A stretch of DNA of 64,000 bases from Lapidilactobacillus wuchangensis (GTDB lineage: Bacteria; Bacillota; Bacilli; Lactobacillales; Lactobacillaceae), in assembly GCF_003946645.1 (NCBI RefSeq), contig NZ_RHOU01000004.1, positions 1 through 64,000 on the forward strand. Direction: 5' to 3'. Below are positions 18,481 through 28,000 of this stretch, in pieces. The position numbers were made by a program, and so were the translations under genes. Each line of letters opens with the position of its first letter. The first letter of the stretch is position 1. A model generated the notes under the pieces. It was given only the letters and a program-made list of their open reading frames with translations. It made no database searches and was not told the origin of the DNA.

Positions 18481-19235
18481 TCATAGTTAGTTTCGGCAGA
18501 AGTCCGGACAACTCCGTTGCGGCCGGCGGGTTGTGGAACGTTGCCGGCGTTGATTTGAGCTTATTGCTGCGCAACAATCTCAAATACAAGCCTTCTTCTA
18601 ACCGCTAAAGCGGCAAGAAGAATTTGGCGACTGACAACCCGGCGGCCTCCACTGCGTTTTGAGCTAGGCTGGTCCATTTTTGCCTTGATTGATATCAAGG
18701 CAATACTAGTGAAGTTGGCTGCTAATCGACCAGCAACCACCTTGATAAAACTAACAGAATTGAGCACCACTATTTAGCAAAACAGATTAATGTAAACTAA
18801 TAGGCCTGTTTGACAAATTTTCTGGATAAAACCAGAAACTGTCAGACAGGCCTTTTGCACTACTGTTCAGTTGTGATAACAGTCTAAATTAAGTTGATTA
18901 ATCCCACTGCAATTGCCTTAAGCACTAACAAAAAATAGTGTGAACCAAATCAACTCCAGACGGCGTGGAGGGATCTTGTCGTCAGCCGCCAAATTATTGT
19001 TGGTGCTTTAGCACTTACAATAAGACTTGTATTTGAGACTTTGTGTAGCAAAGGCTCAAATCAATGTCGGCAGCGTTCCACGACAAGCAGCCCGGAACAG
19101 AGTCAGCCGCAATTTTGTTTATTCATCTGCACAGTGATTTGACGATTTTGAACTTTGGTCCTTACTGAGTTCAGATCAATGTCGGCCGCGTTCCACGACA
19201 AGCAGCCCAGAACAGAGTCAGCCGCCATTCTGTTT
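18481..19235. repeat. R1 unit U2, with nested left element and a partial third element
   Basis: The left element core (18521-18647, minus) is closed by GGCCG..GGGTTGT with ACAACCC..CGGCC. It sits where a B-type element's core would be, since a B-type right arm (ATCGACCAGCAACCACC) remains at about 18725-18741. The central hairpin is 18802-18853 (AGGCCTGTTTGACA with TGTCAGACAGGCCT). The right element (18953-19106, plus) is closed by CTTGTCGT/ACGACAAG. A truncated 3' half of another element follows at about 19165-19226. P3 of the right element has CTTTG/CAAAG in place of the usual helix and keeps the A-G mismatch. Confidence 0.78.
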
Positions 19236-19496
19236 TGAAATCCAATTTCATAGACTCCAGTGTTGATACTAATACTGCAAAAAAATACAATTTACATATT
19301 AATAAATATATATTGCAACGATTAATAATAACTAAATATAAAATTTAAAAACTTATCAGAAATTAAGATATTATAGTTGAAAACAATGAACGATTATTGT
19401 ATGATTACTTCAAGTTAATAAAGCGGTTACCTTGCTGCTGGGGAGTAACAAGCAACCGACAAAATTATTGGACAGAATTCCAAGGGGGATTTACAA

Positions 19497-20096
19497 ATGA
19501 AAAGTACAAAATTAGTGCTGGCGGCAGCAACCGCTTTGCTAGGTTTTTTTGCTGTTAGCGGTGTGAATGCGCAGGCGGCTGATATTACTAATAATACTGG
19601 TGATACAACGGCGACTGTGGGGCTTACATCAGATTCAGATGATGATAAGATTTCATTAACGAAGGCGCCAGTTTTTGATTTTGGGTCACAACAGATTGGC
19701 AGTCAACCGCTTACATTGCAAGCGGAGACTGTTACTGATCCGATAACTGTTGAAAATCCCGGTCTAGGTACTGGTTGGAATGTGACTGTTACGGGCTCAG
19801 ATTTTTTAAATGGATCTACGAAACTAAATGGCGCGAAATTAGTTCTCAACGGTGAGGTTGCTGCAGAAGATTCTGAAAATCAAAGTGTTGCACCCACAAC
19901 GAAGCCTATCATAGTTAATGATCAGGCTCAGAACATTTTCACGGCTACTGCAAATAATGGGATTGGCGGATGGTTAAATAATTTTGATACGGATTATGAC
20001 CATCAACGTGCGGTCTTGAAAATCCCCGCTGGTAATGTTGCAGGTACTTATGTTTCCAACCTGACTTGGACTTTAACGGATGCACCAGTAAGGTAA
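19497..20096 (+). CDS. WxL domain surface protein
   Basis: A 199-residue exported protein with a signal peptide ending near NAQA (about residue 27). The rest is a WxL-type domain with the two signature regions GWNVTVTGSDF (about 101-111) and LTWTLTDAP at the C-terminus. WxL domains bind peptidoglycan non-covalently, so no sortase signal is needed. Such genes usually cluster with DUF916 and other WxL genes; this one stands alone. AAGGGGG lies ahead of the ATG, and the 5' region has an imperfect hairpin CGGTT/AACCG (about 19423-19459). Confidence 0.85.
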   Translation: MKSTKLVLAAATALLGFFAVSGVNAQAADITNNTGDTTATVGLTSDSDDDKISLTKAPVFDFGSQQIGSQPLTLQAETVTDPITVENPGLGTGWNVTVTGSDFLNGSTKLNGAKLVLNGEVAAEDSENQSVAPTTKPIIVNDQAQNIFTATANNGIGGWLNNFDTDYDHQRAVLKIPAGNVAGTYVSNLTWTLTDAPVR

Positions 20097-20111
20097 TAAA
20101 CTATAAATAAT

Positions 20112-20159
20112 AAGTTAGATTGCACAGTTTCTTAAGACTGCGCGAACTAACTTTTTTTA
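20112..20159. terminator. Terminator shared by the WxL gene and the helicase gene
   Basis: AAGTTAG..GC.CAGT pairs with ACTG.GC..CTAACTT followed by seven Ts. The T run overlaps the stop codon of the leftward helicase gene, whose own transcript would also meet this hairpin. Confidence 0.8.
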
Positions 20160-22535
20160 TGTCTTAATTTGGTCTTCGTCCTGCTCTTCCCAAAAGCTAT
20201 CAATCATGCGGTCGAGGCTGGTGTTGCTGTCGGCTTGGCGGAAGTTTTGCCAGTGGGGTGGGAAGAGTTGGCGGTAGCGGGAACTGGCGAAGCGTTGGTC
20301 GATCAGTAGAATCACGCCGCGGTCCTGTTCGCCGCGAATCACGCGGCCGCTGGCTTGAAGGACGTTATTAAAGCCGGGGAGTTGGTAGGCATAGGCGTAA
20401 CCTTGGTGATTTTTGGCTTGGTAATAGTCTTTCAATAAGTTGTTCTCTAGACTTAGGCCGGGCAAGCCGACGCTGACAATGGCCACGCCAATTAAGCGCG
20501 TGCCTTGGAGGTCGATGCCTTCTGAATAAGCGCCACCTAATACGGCAAAACCAACTAGAGTTTCATCTGGATCAGTTTCAAACTGGGCCAGAAATTCTCG
20601 GCGCTCGGCTTCAGTGGCACCACTGATCTGGGTGGTGGTTTTGATTTTAGGGAACGTTGTTTGGAAGGCGGTGGCGACTTGGTCGAGAAAACCATATGAA
20701 GGTAGGAACACCAAGTAATTGCCTTTTTTACCTTGGGTTAAGCTGCCTAATGCGGCGACAATTTTCGGCAAATTCTCGGCGCGTTGATGATAAGTGGTCT
20801 GGATATAATTCGTGCCGATCAGCAGTTGATGGGTCAGCGGAAACGGCGATTGAATTCGGTAGACGAGGCTATCAGGATCCTCAGCCGTCAGCGTTTCCTG
20901 ATAGTAGCTCAATGGCGTTAAGGTCGCCGAGAAAAGAATACTGGCATCGCCTTTGTGCAAAGAATCCTGCAAATATTCGCTCGGGTCCAGGCACTGCAAG
21001 GTCAATTGCCGGGTTGGTTGCTGGACCACAATGGTTTGGTAATTGGTGCCGTAGAAATCATAAATTTTCAAGAAAGTGTTCAGGGCGAAGAAGACATCCA
21101 GCACTGTTTCCAGAAATTCTGACTGCTGGAAATCTTGCAGCCATTTAGTCAGCAAATCTAAGGACTGATAAAGGGCTTCAAGGAAATCTTCGTCCGGTTC
21201 TGCCAAAACCACGGGGGCTGAATCGGCGTCGAATAATTCATCTAATGATTTAAAGGCCTGCTGCAATGGCTTCAGGGCGTGACGTAGTTTTTGAACGGCG
21301 GTGCTGCGATGACCACGAATATCCTTGAGAATTGGTTTCAAAATGGCCTCATTCAGCTGGCTACTATACATATCGCGGCCGCGGCTGACTAAGTTATGAG
21401 CCTCATCAATCAGGAAAATATTCCCTGGTTGCGGGTCAGCAAAGAAACGTTGCAGATAAACTTGCGGATCGAACAAATAATTATAATCACCGATCACCAC
21501 ATCAGCCAGCAGACTAGCATCTAAGCTGAATTCGAAAGGACAAATGGTGTGTTTCTTGGCGTAGCGTTCAATCGTTGCCCGGTCCCAAATATCCTCGTGG
21601 GCAAATAAATCTTTTAGCGCATCTTTATTGCGGTCGTAATAGCCGTCAGTATAGGGACAGTTTCCTGGTGGGCAATTGGCGGCAGTTTGAAAGCAAATTT
21701 TATCTTTGGCGGTGATCGTCACGGCCTTGAGCTTGGCGCCATGTGCGTTCAAGGCGGCAATCGTTTTTTCAGCGACTTGGCGGGTGCTATTCTTCGCCGT
21801 TAAGTAAAAAATCCGCTGGCCTAAACCATTGGCCAGCGCTTTGACCGCGGGAAATAAGGTGGCAATGGTTTTGCCAGTGCCAGTGGGTGCCTCGGCTAAC
21901 AGAATTTTCTGAGCTGCAATCGTTTTGTAAACCACGCCGGCGAATTGATGCTGGTTATCACGGAAGTTTGGATAGGGAAAAGTCAGATCGGCGGCGGCTT
22001 GATTACGCTCGGCACACCAACTAGAACGCAAATGAAGCCAGAATTCTAATTCTTGTAAGACTTGGTCGACGAAAGTTTTTAAAGCGGCCCGCTGCCAAAC
22101 TTCTTGCTTGCGCGTAATGATTTCCGTCGTGGTTTGGAAATAAGTTAGTTGAACCGTCACTTCATTAACATCCTGCTGCTCGGCCAATAACCAAGCGTAA
22201 AACTTGGCCTGGCCCCAATAGCGGGTTAAAGCATCCTGGGTCAGCTCGGCAAAGGCTGGATCAGAGGTTTTGATTTCGTCGACCATGACGGCGTGGGTAT
22301 CAGGATTGATCACCACGCCATCAGCGCGACCTTCGATTTGATAGTCTTCACCATCAAGTTTAGTCTGATATTTTAAGTTGATTTCCTTTTGATAATCAGG
22401 GCCAGCTTGTTTCTGCAACTTGCGATGAATCCGCGCCCCCAGCAAGGCCGTGTTGGTGCTGGTGGTCGTTGGCGTTAAGTCGCCAGATTTTAATGTGAAT
22501 TCAATTAATTCACGAATACCAATTTTTTTAACCAT
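20157..22535 (-). CDS. DinG/XPD-like Fe-S helicase with N-terminal PD-(D/E)XK nuclease-like domain
   Basis: A 792-residue protein. Residues 1-190 contain VMVDEIKTSD, matching the D...ExK core of RecB/Cas4-like nucleases. Helicase motifs follow: Walker A EAPTGTGKT (about 215), four cysteines of an XPD-type iron-sulfur cluster (three in about 279-292, one near 331), the DEAH box FLIDEAHN (about 377) and motif VI QASGRVIRGE (about 730). It probably unwinds, and perhaps trims, DNA during repair. AAGGA lies 7 nt before ATG 22535; a longer frame to 22628 adds 31 unlikely residues. Confidence 0.85.
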   Translation of the reverse strand: MVKKIGIRELIEFTLKSGDLTPTTTSTNTALLGARIHRKLQKQAGPDYQKEINLKYQTKLDGEDYQIEGRADGVVINPDTHAVMVDEIKTSDPAFAELTQDALTRYWGQAKFYAWLLAEQQDVNEVTVQLTYFQTTTEIITRKQEVWQRAALKTFVDQVLQELEFWLHLRSSWCAERNQAAADLTFPYPNFRDNQHQFAGVVYKTIAAQKILLAEAPTGTGKTIATLFPAVKALANGLGQRIFYLTAKNSTRQVAEKTIAALNAHGAKLKAVTITAKDKICFQTAANCPPGNCPYTDGYYDRNKDALKDLFAHEDIWDRATIERYAKKHTICPFEFSLDASLLADVVIGDYNYLFDPQVYLQRFFADPQPGNIFLIDEAHNLVSRGRDMYSSQLNEAILKPILKDIRGHRSTAVQKLRHALKPLQQAFKSLDELFDADSAPVVLAEPDEDFLEALYQSLDLLTKWLQDFQQSEFLETVLDVFFALNTFLKIYDFYGTNYQTIVVQQPTRQLTLQCLDPSEYLQDSLHKGDASILFSATLTPLSYYQETLTAEDPDSLVYRIQSPFPLTHQLLIGTNYIQTTYHQRAENLPKIVAALGSLTQGKKGNYLVFLPSYGFLDQVATAFQTTFPKIKTTTQISGATEAERREFLAQFETDPDETLVGFAVLGGAYSEGIDLQGTRLIGVAIVSVGLPGLSLENNLLKDYYQAKNHQGYAYAYQLPGFNNVLQASGRVIRGEQDRGVILLIDQRFASSRYRQLFPPHWQNFRQADSNTSLDRMIDSFWEEQDEDQIKT

Positions 22536-22893
22536 AACAAATTCCTTAATCAATGTGAACGAGGCGGCGGCTGGTGATGTCGAGTAACCGGGATTGTTTG
22601 AAGTTGGAATAGTTGCGAGACGGTGCAACTATTTGATGCAGGTCGAAGTTGGAAACAAATCATTGAGCAGCTATAACTATTTAGCAGTCCAATCACAGCA
22701 GGCTAGGCCATAAGTCGTGCGCTTATCATCACCTTGCAATTGCTGTCTTGAAACTTAGACTTCATCAAGTGTAGCATAGAAAATCCCATCTTGGCTGCCT
22801 GAGTCAGTCTTTTTTGCGACCAAAAAAGCAAGCAGTTCAGCTAGAATTGCTTGCCTTAGTAGCGGACGATTAATGATTTAATTCCTGATTGCA
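22536..22893. other. Intergenic region with leftward terminator
   Basis: About 360 bp between gntK and the helicase gene. On the minus strand, GCAAGCA..TC/GA..TGCTTGC followed by six Ts (about 22810-22856) is a terminator for the kinase gene. The rest has no recognisable gene; a helicase promoter should be here but is not obvious. Confidence 0.55.
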
Positions 22894-24402
22894 TCAGGCT
22901 TTTGGTTGTTCGTCATTTAAGTTTTGTTGCCAGTTGGCAATGGTTTGATATTGTTGCGTAAGACTTTGACCAATGTTTTTCCAAAGCGGTAATAATTGAC
23001 GGTAAACTTTCTGGCTGGCTGGTTGCGGTTGATAAGTTTGTTCTGACTGCGCCGGAATGCCGAAAGTAGGATCATGGCGCAGACTCTGCCAACCAACAAT
23101 AGCCGCGCCTAAGCTAGAGCTTTCAACTTGCGTGGGAATCATGACGTTTTGGTCGAAAACATCTGCCACTAGCTGGCACCACAAAGTTGAACGGGCAAAA
23201 CCACCGGCCGCGTGAATCGTGGTGACTGGGCCTGTTAATGCAATAATTTGTTGGTAAACCACGGATAAATTCAGCGTGACGCCTTCCAGAACGCTCCGCA
23301 ATAAATCTGAACGTTGGTGGCGTTGAGTGAGGCCAATAAAACTACCACTGGCGGCAGCGTCCCAAAGTGGCGCCCGCTCGCCATTGAGATAAGGATAAAA
23401 CAATAAACCATGGGCGCCGGCGGGACTTTCACTAGCGACTTGCCAAAGTGGTTGATAATTTTTGGTGGTGGTTGTGGCTAGGTTCTGGTCGGCCCACTGT
23501 AAAATAATGCCACCGTTGTTAACTGGGCCACCAATCAACCACTGATTTTTGCGGAGCTGGTAGCAGAACAAGCGACCTTCAGGATCTAAGTGAGGTTTGC
23601 TGCTGATCATCCGGACGGCACCGCTTGTTCCAATGGTCAGCGCGATTTGATCAGACTGACTAGCCGCCAAGCCTAAATTCGACAGGGCACCATCACTGGC
23701 ACCCACAATAATAGGAAGACTTTTAGGCAAATGCAATTCTTGAGCCAGTTGTTCAGTCAAGGTTAACTGCTGGGTAATCGGCACAATGTGTGGTAGTTCG
23801 TCCGGCGTCAGTGCCAGCATATCCAACAGCGTGTCGTCCCAAGTCTCACGTTGCCAATTATAAAAGCCGGTGGCGCTAGCTAATGAAGTGTCGATCACGA
23901 ATTCCTGCGTTAATTGCCAGCACAAATAACTTTTCAAATCACTGATATAAGTTGCCTGTTGATAAAGGTCAGCTTGATTCAATTGCAGCCAGCGCAATTT
24001 ACAAAGGGGCGTCATGGGATGTACTGGCGTGCCAGTTCGTTGATAAATGACCGCGGCTTGTGGCCCTTGTTGCCATTCAGCAGCAATTGCCGCGCTGCGA
24101 TTGTCAGCCCAAGTGATGATCGGCGTTAATGGTTGCCGTTGTTGATCTAATAATAGAACACTGTGCATTGCCGTTGAAATTGCCAAGGCTTCAATTGGCC
24201 AGCCGGCGGTTTGAGCTTGACGGCCAATTTCGCGAACGGTTTGTTTGACCGCTGCCAAAACTATTGCCGGATCTTGCTCGGCATAACCTGGTTGGGGTTG
24301 ATCAAGTGAATAGCCCTTTTTTGCACTGGCCCAAGCTTTACCAGTATCGTCGAAGAGAATAGCTTTCGTATTGGTGGTGCCAACATCAAGGCCAATAATC
24401 AT
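22894..24402 (-). CDS. gntK: FGGY carbohydrate kinase, gluconokinase type
   Basis: A 502-residue FGGY kinase, best matching Gram-positive gluconate kinases that phosphorylate gluconate to 6-phosphogluconate. The N-terminal phosphate-binding loop is IGLDVGTTNTKAILFD, a middle ATPase-fold segment is LTIGTSGAVRM and a C-terminal adenosine loop is IHAAGGFARS. AAGGAGG precedes the ATG. No gluconate permease or 6-phosphogluconate dehydrogenase is adjacent, so the substrate rests on family resemblance only. Confidence 0.82.
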   Translation of the reverse strand: MIIGLDVGTTNTKAILFDDTGKAWASAKKGYSLDQPQPGYAEQDPAIVLAAVKQTVREIGRQAQTAGWPIEALAISTAMHSVLLLDQQRQPLTPIITWADNRSAAIAAEWQQGPQAAVIYQRTGTPVHPMTPLCKLRWLQLNQADLYQQATYISDLKSYLCWQLTQEFVIDTSLASATGFYNWQRETWDDTLLDMLALTPDELPHIVPITQQLTLTEQLAQELHLPKSLPIIVGASDGALSNLGLAASQSDQIALTIGTSGAVRMISSKPHLDPEGRLFCYQLRKNQWLIGGPVNNGGIILQWADQNLATTTTKNYQPLWQVASESPAGAHGLLFYPYLNGERAPLWDAAASGSFIGLTQRHQRSDLLRSVLEGVTLNLSVVYQQIIALTGPVTTIHAAGGFARSTLWCQLVADVFDQNVMIPTQVESSSLGAAIVGWQSLRHDPTFGIPAQSEQTYQPQPASQKVYRQLLPLWKNIGQSLTQQYQTIANWQQNLNDEQPKA

Positions 24403-25030
24403 TGCGGTGCCTCCTTAGCGCGTCATATTAAGTTAAGTTTAGTGAATTTAATAGGTAGATGCAAGCAATCGCGTAACCTGCATAGCCGACAATTGCCATT
24501 ATAAAAGTTGCCACGCTAAATAATTGCCAAGTTGGTCGACAGTTTGACTAGTATGCGATAAAGTATGGCATTTATATAGCAAGAATGTATAATTTGCGGC
24601 CAAACATTATATTTGCATTATGATTTATTAATTGATATATTACTCTTTGATAAATAAGTAAACGCTTCTAGTCGGGGGATTGAAGTTGTTACTTTAAATT
24701 TGTGCTTGTTATCAAAATTATATTGGGATGCGTCATTCGTTACTTACATTTAGTCGAATGGCGGCTGAGCGTTCTATTTATTTTCAGTACGGCTGAGTTT
24801 TACAAGACGTGAGTAATGCAAAGTTACTTAAAGATTGTAGAACTTTTTTTGTAGCAAAAAATGTAAAAAATGTTGTATGAACCAGCAATCACAAACAATA
24901 GATTTAATAATGAGGTATAAAATTAATAACTAATAAATAGTTATTAACAGTGTGTATTCACATTTCTCGTAAAAACGTCAACAGCGGGTATAATGTTAAC
25001 TATACAGGTTAAACAAAGGGGAAAATGAAC
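24403..25030. promoter_or_regulatory. Long AT-rich upstream region of the large adhesin
   Basis: A 628-bp gene-free region, divergent between gntK and the adhesin. TATAAT at 24989-24994 is probably the adhesin -10, giving a short leader; AAAGGGG at 25015-25021 is the ribosome binding site. I see no long inverted repeat and no credible small gene in the remainder. Confidence 0.5.
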
Positions 25031-28000
25031 ATGGGGAAGAAATTAACAGCTCTGCTAATGAGCTTGATCGTTGTCTTGCCACTAGCCACACAAGCATGGG
25101 CAGCACCACAAATTGCACAAGCGGCGACGGACATGACGGGCACAGTAAGTAAGCAAAGTACGCCGGCAACAGCGGAAACTCCAGCTACTGATACCAGCAA
25201 AACTAATATAGACTCAGCAAGCAGTAGTTCCAGTAGTTCGGCGACCACTAATAGCTTGCCGACGCCGGCAGCCGATACTCAAAAGTCGGATATCGCACCA
25301 GTCAATGCCGATACCAGTACTGGTCTAACTTCACAGCTAATTTTTACAGATGGCTCGATTGATTCAGAAACGACTTTTGAAGCACATCGGACCGTGCAAT
25401 TGAAATTATTAATCAGTAATTCTGGACAAGCTCAACCATTTACCGGTGGTGAAGTTGTTATTAAATTGCCGAAAAAGCAGTTTATGCCACCGGCTATCAC
25501 TGACTTTACGGCTGGTCAGGACTATATGACTAACAAGGTTGTTGATATCGACGCTGATAGTGACCCTGATAATTATTTAATCAAATACCAGCTGAAAACA
25601 GTTGGTGCCGGTTCTAAGGCGGAACTACCGTTCTATGTTGCTTTAGCGGGCAGCCAAGATGTAGGGACCAAAGCCACTATTACTCAGACGATTTATAAGT
25701 CTGCTGGTAGTACAGAAGTTGTTAGTCAAAATCAGGTTTTTCTACCATACACAGTTGAAATTTTAACTGGTTTTACTGATGGTGGTGTCACCCTAAAAAA
25801 AGAAAATTGGAACGGTATGACACTAGATAAGTCACAAGATATGGATATTTCTCGAATGCTACGTTTTTCGTACATGTACGGTTCTTATGAAGATCCGGGA
25901 TCAACTAATTCACCGTTCTTTATTAATGTTACTTTACCCAAAGATAAGGTGACTTTTGATGCGGCTCAAAGTCCTGATTGGACTTATAACGCAACTACCG
26001 GAATTGCTACTTATCATACTAACCATAAGTTATCTAACACTTATCCAAGTAAATTAATAGTTCATCCAATTTTAAGTAGTCATATTCAAGCCGAAGAGAA
26101 AATACCATTTCATTTTCAAACTGGATTTGTTAATGATAATCCGAAGAATTATTTGGCAGAGGATCATGTTTATATTTTCAAACAACGTAAAACATCCTAC
26201 ATTTCCGATGTTAACGCAGTATATTCTAAATATAAGAATAGTGATCCAAGATTCACTGAGGTTAATAGTTTAGATGTTATTCAAGATCAGGTTAGCGACG
26301 CGACTACTTATAACTTTAAAATCACGCCAATTCAAATTAGTGATTTTGAAGAGGGCGATGTAGCGACCATTCAGAAATTTACGGTTAAGCCTAATTTGGA
26401 TGATGGTAGTTTACATCTAACTAAACTACGCTTCTACCATCTGTATAATAATATGTCTGCTCTAGTACAGCAGGAACTGCAAAATAATACTGTCACTTTA
26501 ACTGATCAAAATGGCAATCAGACAATTAAACACAACTTGGCTTTAGGTGAAAGCATTGATTTGGGTGGAAAGGTGTACAAGAGTATTGAGATCAAGTTTG
26601 CCCGACCGATAACGCTTGATAATACCTGGGACACGATGTTCTATCTGGACATTGGTGGCCATTTGGACCAGAAAGATGTGGATGACTTCAAAGCATCATC
26701 TGAAATCAGAAAGACTTTCACAGTAAATGAAGAAACACAGATTAGTGAACAAGAAGAACTTGTTAAATCAGCTGATTTGCTTGAGCTGAAAAAGTCTAGT
26801 GTAGAATCCGTTCAACCAAAAATTACTCGTGGCGGCGGTATCGGTAACGGCGTTCAAGTTCGTCCTTACAACTTATTATTTGGTCCAACTGCATTAGTTG
26901 ATTTCGGCATTACAATTACTAATCCTAATCAACTGGCAATGAAGAATCCTCGAGTTTACTTCCTATTGCCACAAGGATTGGTTTATGAAGAAGGGCAATC
27001 AGCGCAAGTTAAGAATTTACATGATGTTCAAGTGACGCCTAACTATGTTGACGGACAAACTCTAGTTACCGGAATACCCAATGTTGATAATAAAACGACA
27101 GGTAATGTTATTTTTACGATTCCAACAACGGCAACTAAAACGTTAGTCAATACACTCAATAATATTCATGCTTACTTTGCTGTTGACAACAACTATTTTA
27201 CAAAAGATGTTAATGATCCACGAATTAATGAAAATTTTGAAATGGATGATGTCAGCAGTCGTTATTACAATAATTATACTTTTTTTGACACAGCACAGGA
27301 TCCTAAACGTGGTGTTAATACTGAAGGTAGTTTTAATTACACACCGCCGGCAAGCTTGTCAATCACTAGTACTTCAAGCTTGACCTTGACCAATTTTGTT
27401 GAAGATTTAGGTAACATTTTACAGCCTGATGAGAAATTCAACTATCAATTAAAGATTCTTAATAGTAACGCGTCCGCAATTAGCAAGTTTCGGGCAATAG
27501 ATGTGTTGCCGTTTGTTGATGGTGCTAATGCTACTATGTTCAGCTTAGCAGATACGACTGAACCAGAAAAATCTGAATTTGCAGTTCAACTGACAGGCCC
27601 AGTCAAGGTTGTTGACGACTATGATGATTACTTTTATGGTCATAAGGATTTAACTGATCAGTATGATATTTACTATTCAACTGAGGCACCGGATGCTACA
27701 CCAGAGGTAAATGATACAAAGGATGGTTGGACTCTGACACCTGCAGATTATAGTCAGGTTCGCATGATCAAAATTGTACTGAAAGACGGCCAAACAATTG
27801 GTGCACGTAAGGGTATTGATATTCAAATGCCAGTCATTGCACCTAAATCCAATCTAACTTTACCAGGCAAACAAGCTTTTAACAGCTTTGCGCTATCAAC
27901 TGATGATGGGAAGAACTATCTTGATTCAAACAATAGTCGAGTTAGTATTCATCAAGAACAAGGTAATCTGAACATTACTAAGTTAGATAATCAAGATAAG

